A stretch of DNA of 36,242 nt. Origin: an uncultured Clostridia bacterium. GTDB lineage: Bacteria > Bacillota > Dehalobacteriia > UBA4068. Each line of letters opens with the position of its first letter. Positions within the stretch are counted from its first letter, which is position 1. Under the pieces are notes generated by a model. That model was not told the DNA's origin. It worked only from the letters and a program-made list of their open reading frames with translations, and made no database searches. A program made the position numbers and the translations under genes. The stretch covers positions 1 to 36,242 of the forward strand of contig CALXRV010000002.1 of NCBI GenBank assembly GCA_944390945.1, in the 5' to 3' direction. This document shows, piece by piece, positions 35,556 to 36,242 of the stretch.

Positions 35556-35951
35556 ATGGAAGAAGTCTATCGTTTTCTCAAACAATGCGGTACCTATTAT
35601 CTGGCAACGCAGGATGGCGAGCAGCCGCGCGTGCGGCCGTTCGGCACGATCAACCTCTTCGAGGGCAAGCTCTATCTGCAGACCGGCCGTGTCAAGGATG
35701 TCTCGCGCCAGATGTTGGCCAACCCGAAAATCGAGATCTGCGCCATGGATGCCGCGGGCAACTGGCTGCGCGTAGCCGCCACGGCAGTGGAGGACGACCG
35801 CGTGGAGGCAAGGCGTGATATGCTGGCGCATTATCCGGAGCTGAAGCGGATGTATGCGGAGGATGATGGCAATACGCAGGTGTTTTATCTGAAAGACGCC
35901 GTTGCGACCTTCTCTTCCTTCACTGCGCCGGCGCGGACCGTCCGCTTCTGA
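35556..35951 (+). CDS. Pyridoxamine 5'-phosphate oxidase-like flavin-binding protein
   Basis: A 131-aa single-domain split-barrel protein. YYLATQDGEQPRVRPFG, LYLQTGRVKDVSRQMLANPKIEICAMD and LRVAATAVEDD follow the pattern of small FMN- or F420-binding PNPOx-like proteins in anaerobes. True pyridoxamine phosphate oxidases are longer, so a general flavin reductase or cofactor-binding role is more likely. The start at 35556 is set by AAAGGAGG; the frame is open 120 bases further upstream through the groEL terminator, which argues against a longer product. It is monocistronic. Confidence 0.88.
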   Translation: MEEVYRFLKQCGTYYLATQDGEQPRVRPFGTINLFEGKLYLQTGRVKDVSRQMLANPKIEICAMDAAGNWLRVAATAVEDDRVEARRDMLAHYPELKRMYAEDDGNTQVFYLKDAVATFSSFTAPARTVRF

Positions 35952-35958
35952 GCCTTTC

Positions 35959-36018
35959 AGCGTCGCGCCCGCCAGCGCCCGCCAGCGGCAGGAAGCAGCG
36001 TCGCGCCCGCCAGCGGCG
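35959..36018. repeat. 38-bp-period direct repeat
   Basis: AGCGTCGCGCCCGCCAGCG occurs at about 35959 and again 38 bp later at about 35997. It directly precedes the 71-bp tandem repeat. Confidence 0.75.
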
Positions 36019-36030
36019 GGAGGCGACGTC

Positions 36031-36218
36031 GCGCTTGGGCTGAGCGCAGGCCTTGCGCCTTGCGCACGCGGCGGGGCGGCAGGGCCGCCGTTCCAACGTA
36101 GCGCTTGAAGCTGATCGCAGGCCTTGCGCCTTGCGCACGCGGCGGGGCGGCAGGGCCGCCGTTCCAACGTCGCGCTTGAAGCTGAGCGCAGGCCTTGCGC
36201 TTTGCGCACGCGTTCAGC
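36031..36218. repeat. 71-bp tandem repeat near the window end
   Basis: Units begin GCGCTTG at 36031, 36101 and 36172, with spacing 70 and 71. The second and third units begin GCGCTTGAAGCTGA, and all contain GCGCAGGCCTTGCGC or a one-base variant. The first two complete units are nearly identical, including GGCGGGGCGGCAGGGCCGCC with self-complementary GGCGGC/GCCGCC arms. The last unit is partial. No gene is supported here. Confidence 0.88.
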
Positions 36219-36242
36219 TGCGGTGCATTGCTGGGCCTTAGC

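Overview
The window is about 36 kb of GC-rich bacterial chromosome. It looks like an anaerobic, high-GC member of the Bacillota (Clostridia-like, or possibly Negativicutes). This rests on gene content only: a DUF1385 gene followed by prfA, a CIRCE-controlled groES-groEL pair, a large type III glutamine synthetase, a zinc-type L31 protein, an S-layer (SLH) surface protein, a REC plus SARP-like response regulator and a cytidylate kinase-like protein. The species is not identified. There are 28 protein genes, counting one cut by the left edge and one probable fragment. No rRNA, tRNA, CRISPR array, integrase or insertion sequence was seen.

Left part (1-9.5 kb, mostly minus strand): a secreted M64-type metallopeptidase cut by the window edge; the DUF1385-prfA pair, whose DUF1385 protein carries a long repetitive tail; a stand-alone arginine deiminase on plus; a soluble histidine kinase; a tight cluster of DnaA boxes beside AT-rich DNA; a small membrane-protein fragment; a repeat-bearing lipoprotein; and a LysM-M23 cell-wall hydrolase.

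Middle (9.6-21.5 kb, almost all plus): an overlapping GNAT/radical SAM pair; rpmE; a small excisionase-like DNA-binding protein on minus; a small membrane protein and an ABC-F ATPase; an adenylosuccinate-lyase homologue that has lost its catalytic motifs; a phosphatidylserine-synthase-like enzyme; glutamine synthetase III behind a strong promoter and structured leader; and a PLP aminotransferase.

Right part (21.6-36.2 kb): a mosaic SLH surface protein; a four-gene operon for ATP-dependent cleavage of a cyclic amide such as a hydantoin (DUF3830, hyuA-like, hyuB-like, NCS1 permease) facing a response regulator on minus; a cytidylate kinase-like gene with a terminator-like hairpin in its upstream region; groES-groEL under CIRCE; a flavin-binding oxidase-like protein; and a tandem repeat running to the window edge.

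Nitrogen handling recurs (arginine deiminase, glutamine synthetase, aminotransferase, hydantoinase-type enzymes), which suits an amino-acid or N-heterocycle user. The most unusual items are the motif-less PurB paralogue, the DnaA-box cluster, and two intergenic elements that differ only synonymously when read as the peptide FAAKLPPGG.
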